Below the pieces are notes generated by a model that did not search any database, was not told the origin of the DNA, and saw only the letters and a program-made list of their open reading frames with translations. From a virus, in the IMG/VR virus record IMGVR_UViG_3300020463_000079, positions 1 through 31,491 of that record: a stretch of DNA of 31,491 nt, one strand, 5' to 3'. Shown in pieces: positions 16,299-26,064 of this stretch. A program made the translations under genes and the position numbers. How positions within the stretch are numbered: the stretch's first letter is position 1; each line of letters starts with the position of its first letter.

Positions 16299-17918
16299 AT
16301 GCCAGCAATTGTAACAGATCAGTTCAGAATATTTAATGCTAATAATTTTGTTAATTCAGTATTAACAGGTAATGATTCATATTACGTATTTTTAGGATTA
16401 GCAAATCCATTTGGAAATATACCATTTTCAAATTCAATTGTTGGATTTGGCAGAACTACAAATTGGCAAACTCAAACACCAGCACCTGTAGATAATTTAC
16501 AATATCTTAGTCATTACAGAGATACCATGTTATTTGGTAAAAAAATTAATAGTGCTAATATACGTAGAGTTGTGAAAAGACATGATTGGGTATCTAATAC
16601 TCGATATGATCTGTATCGTCATGACTATCAAACAATAGTAAATCCAGCTCCTAATAGTGACACTGGTAATTTATTTGATTCAAATTTTTACGTTGTAAAT
16701 AGTGATTTTAAAGTTTATATATGTATTGATAATGGATCAAGTGGTACAAATGTAAAAGGAAACGTATCTGTTGATGAACCTACATTTACAGATTTAGAAG
16801 TATCTGCCGCTGGAACAAGTGGTGATGGATATCTATGGAAATACTTATTTACCGCATCACCATCTGATATTATAAAATTTGACTCTACTGAATTTATCGT
16901 ATTACCTAATGATTGGGAAACATCAACTGATAGTCAAATACAAAATGTGAGAGAATCAGGAAATTCTGATTTAAATTTAAATCAAATTAAAAAAGTTTAT
17001 ATTGAAAATGCTGGTAGTGGTGTAAACGCTTCATATCAAACAGGAACATATGAAGTAGATATTTTAGGTGATGGAACAGGAGGAAAAGTTCAAATTATTG
17101 TTGATACAACTGGAAAAATTACAAGTGCAAAGGTTTCATCAGGTGGTTCGGGTTATACATTCGGTGTAGTAGATTTAGGAACAGTTCAAATAAATCCAAC
17201 TGGAAGTTTAAGTGTTGTAAACGCAGCAAAATTAATTCCGATCATACCACCTTCAAAAGGACACGGACACAACATATATAAAGAATTAGGTTCTGATAAA
17301 GTTTTAATTTATGCTAGATTTGATGATTCTACTAAAGATTTTCCAACAGATACTAAGTTTTCTCAAATAGGAATTGTAAAAAATCCTAGTCAAGTCAGTT
17401 CTGCTGCTACTTTTACTTTAAATCAATTTAGTTCATTATCTTCCTTAAAGTTAACTTCAGATATAGGTATCACCAAATCATTAATTGGTGTTGGGATAAC
17501 TCAATCAACAGAAAGTGGGGTTGCTAGAGGATATATTTCTTCATATGATAAAGACACAAAAATTTTAAAATTTTATCAAGATAGATCATTATACTTTGTA
17601 AATGGAAATGATCAAACTGATAACACCAATATTTCATCACAATCTAATGTGATATCATTTGAATCATCATCTGAGTCTATTATATCAGACAATACTGATC
17701 CTGATTTAGCATTTACAAAATCTATTGATACTAATTTTAGTGGGATAACAACTGTTGTTAACAATAAAATAATAAATTTAGGAGTCAATTTTACAAATGG
17801 TATCTCTCAAGAGGAGATAAATAAAAAAACAGGAGATATTATCTATATTGATAATAGAGAATTGGTTGAAAGAAACTCTAGGCAAAAAGAAGATGTAAAA
17901 ATCGTTCTTGAATTTTAA
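16299..17918 (+). CDS. 8: Baseplate wedge subunit gp8, enlarged by repeats
   Basis: gp8 is a peripheral wedge protein that forms dimers and contacts gp7 and gp10 in T4. At 539 aa this copy is about 200 residues longer than T4 gp8 (334 aa). The start 'MPAIVTDQFRIFNANNFV', then 'YYVFLGLANPF' and 'WVSNTRYDLYRHDY' (residues 97-110), 'FKVYICIDNG' and 'DGYLWKYLFTASPSDIIKF' (about 176-194) are the features I associate with marine T4-like gp8. 'GHGHNIYKELGSDKVLIYAR' (321-340) resumes the conserved fold. Between these, residues 230-303 carry two G-x-GY modules. Residues 400-430 contain a 'SGVARGYISSYD' module like that in gp14. It is preceded by its own late promoter. The ATG gives the expected N-terminus. 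Confidence 0.87.
   Translation: MPAIVTDQFRIFNANNFVNSVLTGNDSYYVFLGLANPFGNIPFSNSIVGFGRTTNWQTQTPAPVDNLQYLSHYRDTMLFGKKINSANIRRVVKRHDWVSNTRYDLYRHDYQTIVNPAPNSDTGNLFDSNFYVVNSDFKVYICIDNGSSGTNVKGNVSVDEPTFTDLEVSAAGTSGDGYLWKYLFTASPSDIIKFDSTEFIVLPNDWETSTDSQIQNVRESGNSDLNLNQIKKVYIENAGSGVNASYQTGTYEVDILGDGTGGKVQIIVDTTGKITSAKVSSGGSGYTFGVVDLGTVQINPTGSLSVVNAAKLIPIIPPSKGHGHNIYKELGSDKVLIYARFDDSTKDFPTDTKFSQIGIVKNPSQVSSAATFTLNQFSSLSSLKLTSDIGITKSLIGVGITQSTESGVARGYISSYDKDTKILKFYQDRSLYFVNGNDQTDNTNISSQSNVISFESSSESIISDNTDPDLAFTKSIDTNFSGITTVVNNKIINLGVNFTNGISQEEINKKTGDIIYIDNRELVERNSRQKEDVKIVLEF
16986..17206 (+). repeat. Two 'G-x-GY' modules inserted in gp8
   Basis: The copies are KKVYIENAGSGVNASYQTG and 'ITSAKVSSGGSGYTFGVV'. 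They are flanked by conserved gp8 sequence on both sides (DWETSTDSQ before, IPPSKGHGHN after), which marks them as an insertion into the wedge protein. They resemble the modules of the giant protein and gp14. Confidence 0.65.
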
Positions 17919-17923
17919 GTAAA

Positions 17924-20900
17924 ATGAAACAAAAAACAAATTTAAATACAAGTCCATATTATGATGATTTTGATGAATCAAAAAATTTTTACAAAGTTCT
18001 TTTTAAACCTGGTTTCCCAGTTCAAGCAAGAGAGTTAACTGGTTCTCAATCAATATCACAAGATCAATTATCTAAACTAAGCACTTATGTTTTTAAGAAT
18101 GGGGCAAAAGTAATACCAGGTGATCCATCATTTCAAGATAATGTTAGAGCTATAAAATTAAATTCTACAAACTTTGGTGTTGATATATCATTATATACGA
18201 ATAATTTAGTTGGTAAAATAGTATCAGGTCAATCTTCAGGAATACGTGCAAATGTAAAGTTAGCAACAACAATAACAGACTCAGAAAATAATAATCAAAT
18301 AATTTTACACGTTGATCAAATATCATCTGGAAATAATTTAAATAGTTTTGATACATTTGAAAATGGAGAGTCATTAGTATGTGATGAGAATATAATATAT
18401 GGTAATACCACAATAAATGCAGGAACACCCGTAGCGTCTTTAATATCAAATAATTCCACTGGTTTTGGTTCTTTAGTTCATATTGAAAAGGGAGTTTACT
18501 ATATTAGAGGTTATTTTGTTAGTGTTAATCAACAGTCAATAATATTAGATGCTTTTGAAAATAAACCATCTTATCGTGTTGGTTTGAAAGTAGATGAAGT
18601 AATTGTAAATGCAAAGGAAGATAGTTCACTATATGATAATGCAACTGGTTTTACAAATTTTGCAGCACCAGGTGCTGACAGACTACAAATAAATTTAACT
18701 CTTACAAAAAAATTATTAACTGATAAAAATGATACAGATTTTGTATTATTACTTGAAATTGAAGAGGGTAAAATAAAAAAAGTTGGTGAAGGTGTTAATG
18801 ATAATTTAAATTTATTAGGTGATGCTCTTGCTAAAAGAACTTTTGAAGAGTCTGGAAATTATTCAGTTAGACCATTTATACCATCTATACACAATTCACT
18901 AAATGATAAGTTAGGAAATAATGGATTATATTTTAGTAATCAATTAACAGATCAAGATAACACACCTTCTGACGATTTGATGTGTGTAAAAATTTCACCT
19001 GGTTTATCGTATGTTAGAGGAAATAGAGTTTTAAAGAGCACAACAAATATTATTGATGTTGATAAACCTAGAGATGTGGGAATACAGACAAATAGTGCTG
19101 TTGATTTTGAAATGGGTAATATATTAAGAGTTAATAATGTTCAAGGAGTTCCTAAACAAGGAACAGTTGTTAAATTATTTGATAATTTTAATTCATCTGG
19201 TGTTTTAATAGGAAGTGCAAGAGTTTATAGTTTTAATTTAGAAAATTCTGCTTATTCAGGAGCAACGACTAATTGGGATTTAAGATTGTTTGATCTGCAA
19301 ACATTTTCAACTATAACTTTAAATACACCTGTTGGTATATCTACACTACCTGAGGGATCCTTTATAAGGGGGAAAAATTCAAATGCATCTGGATTTGTTA
19401 GACCTCATCATGCTAACACTGTTGGAATTGTAACATTAAGTGAAACTTCAGGCACATTTATGGTAGGAGAGGAATTAACTGTTAATGGTGTAGATTTATT
19501 AAGGAGTGTAGGTGTTGTAACAGCAAATAATATTCAACAAATAAAGTCTGTCTCACAACCAACTTCTAGTAATTTTCCAAACATATCAGGTGATGGATTT
19601 AAAGCAGATTCTTTTCTTGAAAGATTTAGAATTCCAAGTGGTATAAGTAATGTAGATATAACTGCAAGATCTGGTGCAGGTGGAGGTATTTCAACCGTAA
19701 CTGCTGGTGGGGAACCTTTTACCGGATTAAGAAAAGGTTCAATAGTTAGATATATAAGTCCAGGTATAAGCACAGAAAGATTTAACAAAGTTAAATCAAT
19801 TACAAGTGGTGGACTATCGATGGTAATAGAACCAATACCCACTGTATTTGGTGTTTTTGAAGGATCTGTTCCAGATGCAAATATTCAGGTATCAATGTTC
19901 GCTGCTGCACCAAATATAAGAGGAACAGGAAATTTATTTAGATCTTTAAATAATTCTAATGTTGAGTCAATTGATTTATCAAGTTCACAATTAACAATAA
20001 CTAAACAAATTCTTGGAAAATCTATAAGTTCAGGAACTCTTACAGTCAATTCTTCGAGTGATACTGACTTAACAAACTCTAGTTTTGTATCTTTTGATCA
20101 AGAACGTTATTCAGTGCATAATGATAATGGAACAATACAATCTCTTAACCGTGATAATTTTAGCACCAATGGAACTACTTTTACATTAACTGGATTAAAT
20201 GACGATACTGTTGTGTTAAACTCAACTTTATCGAAAAATGAAATAAAAAGTAAATTAAAAACATATAATAAAAGTCAATTATCTTATGTAAGATTATCAA
20301 ACGATAGAACATCTGGTTTAACTGGGAATGTTAGTAATTCAGTTCAAGATGGATTGACATTTGATAAAAGATATGGTTTAAGAGTTCAAGATGAGGAAAT
20401 ATCACTTAATTATCCTGATGTAGTTAAAGTTTTAGCTATATTAGAATCTTTGGATGATAATGATCCAATACTAGACACATTAAGTTTTAGTGACACTGTA
20501 GATGTTAATAATAATGCAATTATTGGTGAGGATATCATTAGTGATGATAAGTCTATTGTTGCTAGAGTAATTAGTAAACCAACATCAAACCAATTATCTG
20601 TTGTATACTTAACCTTAAACAAGTTTACATCAACAGACAATGTTACTTTTTCAGAGTCAAATATTCAGACAAAAATTAACAGTATAGTAAATGTAGGGAA
20701 ATATAAAGATCTTACAAAATCATATGCGTTAGATAAAGGACAAAGAAACGAATATTATGATTATTCAAGAATTATTAGAAATAAAAATGTTTCATCACCA
20801 TCAAGAAGATTATTAGTAATTTTCGATTATTATTCTGCTGCAAATAATGATGAGGGTGATGTATTTACAGTTCTAAGTTATGATAATGATAGATTTGATT

Positions 20901-23900
20901 TTGATATTCCTACTATAGGATCATCTAACGTCAGAGCTACTGATACAATTGATTTTAGACCAAGAGTTCCAATATATGATGTAAGCACAGATACATTATC
21001 ACCATTTACTTTTGGTTCAAGAGATTTTTCAACAATAAAACAATTTATTACACCTAATGAAAGTTTTACTTTAAATTATAATTTCTATTTACCAAGAATT
21101 GATAATTTATATCTTAGTAAAAATGGCAATTTTGTATATGAAAAAGGATTATCATCAGTAAATCCAAAACCTCCAGTCAGAAATGATGAATTGATGAAGT
21201 TGGCAACAATTACTTTACCACCGTATCTCTATAGTCCTGAAAATGCATCATTATTAATAACTGAGAATAAAAGATTTACGATGAAAGATATTGGAACTAT
21301 TGAGGATAGAGTTTCAAATTTAGAGGAAGTTACATCTCTATCATTGTTAGAAAATAATGTACAAACACTGCAAATATTAGACTCAGAGGGTAGAAATAGA
21401 TTTAAGAGTGGATTTTTTGTAGATCCATTTAGAAATTATAATTTAATGAATTCAACTTTATCAACTGTTGAAGTTGATTTGTTTTCAAATGTAATATTCC
21501 CAATTAGATCTAGAAATACGTTAGATTTAGTTCCAAAGTTAGAAAATCCATTATCTCAAGCAGATTTTGATTCAAGGCAAAATAATCAATTATTTGATTC
21601 AAATGTAAGAAGAACAGGTGATTTAATAACTTTAGATTATGAAGAGGTAGAATGGTTTGGACAGGAATATGCCACCAGTTCTTTAAATATAAATCCATTT
21701 TTAATACCATCATATACTGGACAAATAAGATTAACTCCTGCTTCTGATTTATGGACAAGAACAATTGAAAATGATCTTGGTGTAATAAGGCAAGATGGAG
21801 TAAACACAACACAAAATTTAAATTTAAATACTGTAGTAAATGGTGAATTGGGTGGAGATATTACACAGGTAACCACTAGAACTACTCAACAACTTGTAAC
21901 TCCTGGTCAGGGGTCACAGTTAGGAGTTGGTAATGGTGGAGTCATATCAAGGACTTTAGAAGATGCTGGAACTAGCACAATAACGGGTCAATTATCTTTA
22001 AATGGTAGTGCTTCTGATAGTGTAACTGTTAGAAGTGTGGATACTGTTATTGATAACAGACTTACTTCATCGATAGCACAATTCATGAGATCGAGAAATG
22101 TGCAATTTGAGACTTCTAGTTTTCCTTCATATACACAATTTTTTACATTCTTAGATAAAGAGATTGTAGATTTCATTCCAAAATTAGTTGAAGTTTCTCC
22201 AACAAAAAATGGATCTGGTTCCGGAACTAGTAATTCTTCATTCATAATTGGTGAAACTGTCGAAGTTTATGATAATACAAATGAACCACCTGTGATGCAA
22301 TTTAGAGTCTGTAAACCAGATCATAAAACTGGTGCTTTTAATAATCCAAGTGAATCATATCAATTTAATCCTTACACATATCAAAATAATAATGCCGACA
22401 GAGTGCCTCAAAATTATTCTCTTACAACACCTATTGTAAATATAGATACACTTTCATTATCTAATGAGTCACAATCAAATTATTTTGGATATTTAGAAAC
22501 AGGTTACAAATTAGTTGGAACAGAAAGTAATGCTGAAGCTTATGTAAAAAATAAAAGATTAATAAGTGATAATAGAGGTGATTTAATAGGAACATTTTTT
22601 GTTAGAGATCCAAATACTATTCCACCTCCTGATAGAAGATTTAATACAGGAGAAAAAACTTTCTTATTAACCACAAGTTCAACAAATGCAACATTTATAC
22701 CTGGTGTTGATCCAAACATATTTGCTGCTCAAATTCCATTCACATCTGAAGGAACAAAGTTAGAATTTGAAAAGGAAACAATTCAGACAGTTAATTCATC
22801 CACTTTCAATATTAATGCTGATTTTGAGGCAAATATCGAGACTAATATCTCAGTTACTCAACAGATTGAAAATGTAGTAGAGGCAGAATATCATGATCCT
22901 TTGGCACAAACATTTGTTATAGGTTCTAGAAATCCACAAACTGAAAATGCTCTTAACACTTCTAATGATCAGAATGGTGCTTATATTACATCAGTTGAAG
23001 TATTCTTTAGAACAATTGATCCAAGTACAGATGTAACTTTACAAATGAGGACTACAGATGAAGGAACTAGACCCTCTAAATCAATTTTAGCATCTAAAAC
23101 ATTAGCATCTACACAATTTATAAATGGTGTTTCTAATCAATTAATTCAAACATCTGAGGATGCATCAGTTGGAACTAAATTTACATTTGATGAACCTCTT
23201 TACTTAAGTCCAAATGAAACTTATGCAATTGTTTTACTTGCCCCAGATTCAGACAAATATACTGTTTTCACTGGAGTTTCTGGACAGACTGCTTTGAATC
23301 CTCAATCCATACCTGGTGCAACTGGAGGAGAATCAATACAATATTCACAGCAATATACATTAGGAGCAATTTTTAAATCACAAAATGGTGCACTATGGTC
23401 AGAAGATAATGAGCAAGATTTGACATTTAAATTATATAAAGCTCAATTTGTCACTAGTGGTTCATTACTTTTACATAATTCTGAATTAGGTGAAGGTAAT
23501 AATTATATTCCAAGATTGGTTCCAAACTCAATAGAAACATTCTCTAAAACTGGATCAATTCAAATTTCAAGTTTTAGTTCAGTTTTAACTGGAATATTAA
23601 CCACAGGTAGAAAAATTTGTGGTATTAATTCTACAAGCACTGCTGTTATAACAGGTGTTGGTGGTAGTGCGAGTCAAATTAAAATTACCGATGGTGGTTC
23701 AAATTATACAGCTGATGTAAGAGTTAATACTTTTGCAATTACAGGTGAAGGAACTGGAATGCAATTTAAAATTGATAGTGTTGATGCCACTACTGGTGCA
23801 ATTGTTACTGGAATCTCTACATCAGATCCAGTAGATACTCCAGTTGTCGGGTATAAAGTTGGAGATGTTGTTGGAATAGTTACGAACACTGTAGGAACTA

Positions 23901-25495
23901 AAGGAGGCCAAGGAAGGGGAGCACGAATTACAATTTCAAAAATTAATAATACTCTAGGTACTAAATTATTTTTAAGTAATATTAAAGGTGATAATAACTC
24001 GTTTCCTGCTAATGTTGGTACTGCTTTGAGTTTCTTTAATGATAGTAATAATATTGTAAGTTTAGCAGCAACTACTATCACATCAAATAACTTTAACACT
24101 ACAGGAATTAATGCTGGAAATTTATTTAAAGTTAAAAATCTAGATCATGGTATGTATTCCAATACAAACAAATTAGATTTGAAAAATATTTCTAGTGATA
24201 TAGTTCCAACAGAATTAAGTGCTACATTATTAAATAATGAGTCAAGTAGTATAAGTGTTGCAAGCACATCAGTATTTGCTAATTTTGAGGGAGCTCCTGT
24301 TAGTGGAATTAATACAGGTTACGTTAAAATAGATAATGAAATTATAGGATATGGTAGTGTTGGAGATGGAGTATTGAATATTGCTTCTGGTGCTAATGGA
24401 AGGGGAGTTGATAGTACAAATATATTAAGTCACGATGTGAATACTCTAGTTAGTAAATATGAATTAAATGGTGTTTCCATAAGAAGATTATCTAGAAATA
24501 ATCTGAATGTAAGTAGTAATCAAATAGAATTAGATAGTCATTTTGTTGAGTTTGATAGATCTGCAAATGGTAAAGATAGATCATCCGATTCATTCAACTT
24601 CCCACAATTATCATTCAACTCAAAACAATCAACTGGTGGAAATTTTGTAAGATCTAGTGAGAATATATTATTCAATTCTATAAAACCTAATATTATAGTT
24701 TCTACTCCAGTTGGTGTTGATGGTGCAAAAACAGATATTAACGCATCAATAAGAACAATATCTGGAACAAGTGTGGGAGGAAATGAACCATCATTTGTTG
24801 ACTTAGGTTATGAACCTGTTTCTCTTAATAATTTAAATCCATTAAATAGTGTTCGCATGGTGGCATCTAAAGTTAATGAAAATCAATATTTAAATAGTTT
24901 ATCAGAAAATAAATCATTTACATTACTTATGAATTTAAGTTCAAACAATCCGAATTTATCACCAGCGATTTCAATGAGAACTTTACCGAACGTTGAATTA
25001 TACTCAAGTAGAATCAATAGACCAATAAATCTTGATAAGTATGATGTAAATGGTGAAGTTAATTCAATATTGAATGATCCTCATGCTGCTGTTTATGTTT
25101 CAAATAGTATAAGATTATCAAAACCAGCTACATCACTTAAAGTTATTTTGAGTGCAAATAGACCTGCCTCTGCTGATTTTAGAGTTTTATATAGTTTGAA
25201 TAGAATTAATTCGGAAGAAACTGCACAATCATTTGAACTATTTCCTGGTTATAAAAATTTAACAAATGTAGATCCAGATGATGGATTTGGAGATTTAGTT
25301 GTAGATGCATCAAGAAATGATGGAAGAGCAGATTCGTTTGTGCCATCAAACACATCTAACCAGTTTTCAGAATATCAGTTTACTGCTGATAATTTAGATG
25401 AATTTAATGGTTATACCATAAAGATTGTTATGTCAAGTTCAGATCAATCAACATCCCCAAGAATTAAAGAATTGAGGACTATTGCAGTAAGATGA
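17924..25495 (+). CDS. Giant baseplate/tail protein with DUF4815-type N-terminus (2523 aa)
   Basis: Residues 8-70 are a clear DUF4815 start: NTSPYYDDFDESKNFYKVLF, KPGFPVQARELTGSQ, then the Q-D-Q helix and 'YVFKNGAKVIPG'. The protein lies where T4 has gp9-gp12, so it probably forms the peripheral baseplate or a fibre-anchoring piece (inference). Later blocks look like the conserved back half of such phage proteins: 'NPFLIPSYTGQIRLTPASDLW' in two pieces around 1260-1280, 'FMRSRNVQFE' near 1387, 'DPLAQTFVIGSRNP' from Asp1658 with 'VEVFFRTIDPSTDVTLQMRT', and a C-terminal lectin-like block 'LKVILSANRPASADFRVLY' ending 'FNGYTIKIVMSS'. Between these are modules shared with neighbours: 'SNASGFVRPHHAN', 'ITDGGSNYTADV', and 'IKIDNEIIGY' with 'GRGVDS..LSHD' at about 2105-2180. 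Ser, Asn and Thr are abundant. There is a five-base gap after gp8 and no clear Shine-Dalgarno sequence. Confidence 0.9.
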   Translation: MKQKTNLNTSPYYDDFDESKNFYKVLFKPGFPVQARELTGSQSISQDQLSKLSTYVFKNGAKVIPGDPSFQDNVRAIKLNSTNFGVDISLYTNNLVGKIVSGQSSGIRANVKLATTITDSENNNQIILHVDQISSGNNLNSFDTFENGESLVCDENIIYGNTTINAGTPVASLISNNSTGFGSLVHIEKGVYYIRGYFVSVNQQSIILDAFENKPSYRVGLKVDEVIVNAKEDSSLYDNATGFTNFAAPGADRLQINLTLTKKLLTDKNDTDFVLLLEIEEGKIKKVGEGVNDNLNLLGDALAKRTFEESGNYSVRPFIPSIHNSLNDKLGNNGLYFSNQLTDQDNTPSDDLMCVKISPGLSYVRGNRVLKSTTNIIDVDKPRDVGIQTNSAVDFEMGNILRVNNVQGVPKQGTVVKLFDNFNSSGVLIGSARVYSFNLENSAYSGATTNWDLRLFDLQTFSTITLNTPVGISTLPEGSFIRGKNSNASGFVRPHHANTVGIVTLSETSGTFMVGEELTVNGVDLLRSVGVVTANNIQQIKSVSQPTSSNFPNISGDGFKADSFLERFRIPSGISNVDITARSGAGGGISTVTAGGEPFTGLRKGSIVRYISPGISTERFNKVKSITSGGLSMVIEPIPTVFGVFEGSVPDANIQVSMFAAAPNIRGTGNLFRSLNNSNVESIDLSSSQLTITKQILGKSISSGTLTVNSSSDTDLTNSSFVSFDQERYSVHNDNGTIQSLNRDNFSTNGTTFTLTGLNDDTVVLNSTLSKNEIKSKLKTYNKSQLSYVRLSNDRTSGLTGNVSNSVQDGLTFDKRYGLRVQDEEISLNYPDVVKVLAILESLDDNDPILDTLSFSDTVDVNNNAIIGEDIISDDKSIVARVISKPTSNQLSVVYLTLNKFTSTDNVTFSESNIQTKINSIVNVGKYKDLTKSYALDKGQRNEYYDYSRIIRNKNVSSPSRRLLVIFDYYSAANNDEGDVFTVLSYDNDRFDFDIPTIGSSNVRATDTIDFRPRVPIYDVSTDTLSPFTFGSRDFSTIKQFITPNESFTLNYNFYLPRIDNLYLSKNGNFVYEKGLSSVNPKPPVRNDELMKLATITLPPYLYSPENASLLITENKRFTMKDIGTIEDRVSNLEEVTSLSLLENNVQTLQILDSEGRNRFKSGFFVDPFRNYNLMNSTLSTVEVDLFSNVIFPIRSRNTLDLVPKLENPLSQADFDSRQNNQLFDSNVRRTGDLITLDYEEVEWFGQEYATSSLNINPFLIPSYTGQIRLTPASDLWTRTIENDLGVIRQDGVNTTQNLNLNTVVNGELGGDITQVTTRTTQQLVTPGQGSQLGVGNGGVISRTLEDAGTSTITGQLSLNGSASDSVTVRSVDTVIDNRLTSSIAQFMRSRNVQFETSSFPSYTQFFTFLDKEIVDFIPKLVEVSPTKNGSGSGTSNSSFIIGETVEVYDNTNEPPVMQFRVCKPDHKTGAFNNPSESYQFNPYTYQNNNADRVPQNYSLTTPIVNIDTLSLSNESQSNYFGYLETGYKLVGTESNAEAYVKNKRLISDNRGDLIGTFFVRDPNTIPPPDRRFNTGEKTFLLTTSSTNATFIPGVDPNIFAAQIPFTSEGTKLEFEKETIQTVNSSTFNINADFEANIETNISVTQQIENVVEAEYHDPLAQTFVIGSRNPQTENALNTSNDQNGAYITSVEVFFRTIDPSTDVTLQMRTTDEGTRPSKSILASKTLASTQFINGVSNQLIQTSEDASVGTKFTFDEPLYLSPNETYAIVLLAPDSDKYTVFTGVSGQTALNPQSIPGATGGESIQYSQQYTLGAIFKSQNGALWSEDNEQDLTFKLYKAQFVTSGSLLLHNSELGEGNNYIPRLVPNSIETFSKTGSIQISSFSSVLTGILTTGRKICGINSTSTAVITGVGGSASQIKITDGGSNYTADVRVNTFAITGEGTGMQFKIDSVDATTGAIVTGISTSDPVDTPVVGYKVGDVVGIVTNTVGTKGGQGRGARITISKINNTLGTKLFLSNIKGDNNSFPANVGTALSFFNDSNNIVSLAATTITSNNFNTTGINAGNLFKVKNLDHGMYSNTNKLDLKNISSDIVPTELSATLLNNESSSISVASTSVFANFEGAPVSGINTGYVKIDNEIIGYGSVGDGVLNIASGANGRGVDSTNILSHDVNTLVSKYELNGVSIRRLSRNNLNVSSNQIELDSHFVEFDRSANGKDRSSDSFNFPQLSFNSKQSTGGNFVRSSENILFNSIKPNIIVSTPVGVDGAKTDINASIRTISGTSVGGNEPSFVDLGYEPVSLNNLNPLNSVRMVASKVNENQYLNSLSENKSFTLLMNLSSNNPNLSPAISMRTLPNVELYSSRINRPINLDKYDVNGEVNSILNDPHAAVYVSNSIRLSKPATSLKVILSANRPASADFRVLYSLNRINSEETAQSFELFPGYKNLTNVDPDDGFGDLVVDASRNDGRADSFVPSNTSNQFSEYQFTADNLDEFNGYTIKIVMSSSDQSTSPRIKELRTIAVR

Positions 25496-25698
25496 TAAAA
25501 GTAGAAGGACATACAAATCTTTTTAGAGATTCAAAAACAGGAGCTATTATTAATACAGATAATAATGGATATGATCAATATTTGAAATTAATAAAAAGTG
25601 ATAATAAAAAAGAAAGAGAACTAGATAAAATGAAAAATGATATTGAAGAAATAAAAGAAGCATTATCTCAAATTATTAATAATCTTAATAAAAACTAA
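25492..25698 (+). CDS. Small coiled-coil phage protein (68 aa)
   Basis: The start overlaps the preceding stop as ATGA, with GAGGA 13 bases upstream, so translation is probably coupled to the DUF4815 protein. Residues 1-30 read like a conserved short motif (KVEGHTNLFRDSKTGAIINT), which I recall from small hypothetical proteins of many T4-like marine phages. Residues 32-68 form a Lys/Glu-rich helix with hydrophobic heptad positions (LKLI..ELDKMKNDIEEI..ALSQIINNL). This suggests a short coiled coil and an oligomer. It has no enzyme motif. Its role is unknown; a small virion or assembly protein is plausible because it lies inside the structural operon. Confidence 0.8.
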   Translation: MIKVEGHTNLFRDSKTGAIINTDNNGYDQYLKLIKSDNKKERELDKMKNDIEEIKEALSQIINNLNKN

Positions 25699-25701
25699 AT
25701 A
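25695..25701 (+). promoter_or_regulatory. Possible weak late-promoter-like element (CTAAATA)
   Basis: ACTAAATA matches the T4 late consensus at six of eight positions. It overlaps the stop of the 68-aa gene, 24 bases before the next ATG, in one of only three gaps longer than 25 bases. A TTAGGA at 25705-25710 could serve as a distant ribosome site. No T-A7-C element follows, so support is weak. Confidence 0.2.
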
Positions 25702-25725
25702 TAATTAGGATTAATATAAAAGTCG

Positions 25726-26064
25726 ATGTCAGCAGTATATGTATCAAATCTAGTTATAAATGCTGGATCAACTTTCAGTCAAACATTTGAACTAGGTAGT
25801 ACACAAGATAACTCACCATTTAATTTGACTGGTTACTCTATAGCAGCTCAAATGAGAAAACATGCAAGTAGTACAGGTGTAACGACCTTCACTTCCTCTA
25901 TAAGTGATGCAACCACTGGAAAAATTTTAGTTGGACTAGCATCAACTGAAACAGTTAATATAAAACCTGGTAGATATGTGTATGACATAGTTGTTACTTC
26001 AGGTGCAATAAAAACAAGAGTAGTCGAAGGATCAGCATTAGTTAGAGATGGGGTAACAAGGTAA
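25726..26064 (+). CDS. Probable small beta-sandwich virion protein (112 aa)
   Basis: The pattern is that of the N-terminal beta domain found in many phage baseplate or fibre-attached small proteins: 'VINAGSTFSQTFEL', 'PFNLTGYSIAAQMRKHASS', 'TTGKILVGLASTETVNIKPG' and 'RYVYDIVVTSG', ending 'VEGSALVRDGVTR'. The 'F-x-L-T-G-Y-x-(8)-R' and 'G-x-Y-x-Y-D-(I/V)' signatures are what I recognise. The family is seen with or without a C-terminal attachment. Here it is free-standing, and its stop overlaps the next ATG (TAATG). It may be a decoration or adaptor subunit near the neck or baseplate, which is inference. It contains no catalytic residues or membrane segment. Confidence 0.8.
   Translation: MSAVYVSNLVINAGSTFSQTFELGSTQDNSPFNLTGYSIAAQMRKHASSTGVTTFTSSISDATTGKILVGLASTETVNIKPGRYVYDIVVTSGAIKTRVVEGSALVRDGVTR

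Noticed and set aside
17875-17930. Terminator between gp8 and the DUF4815 gene
   Set aside because: The sequence is A/T-rich but has no GC-rich stem followed by a T run. The short gap fits read-through.
23704-24099. 131-codon open frame on the minus strand, with similar ones at 27978-28364 and 30058-30393
   Set aside because: All lie within well-supported + strand genes (DUF4815 protein, gp14, fibre) and show only reversed repeat composition. No independent evidence supports them.
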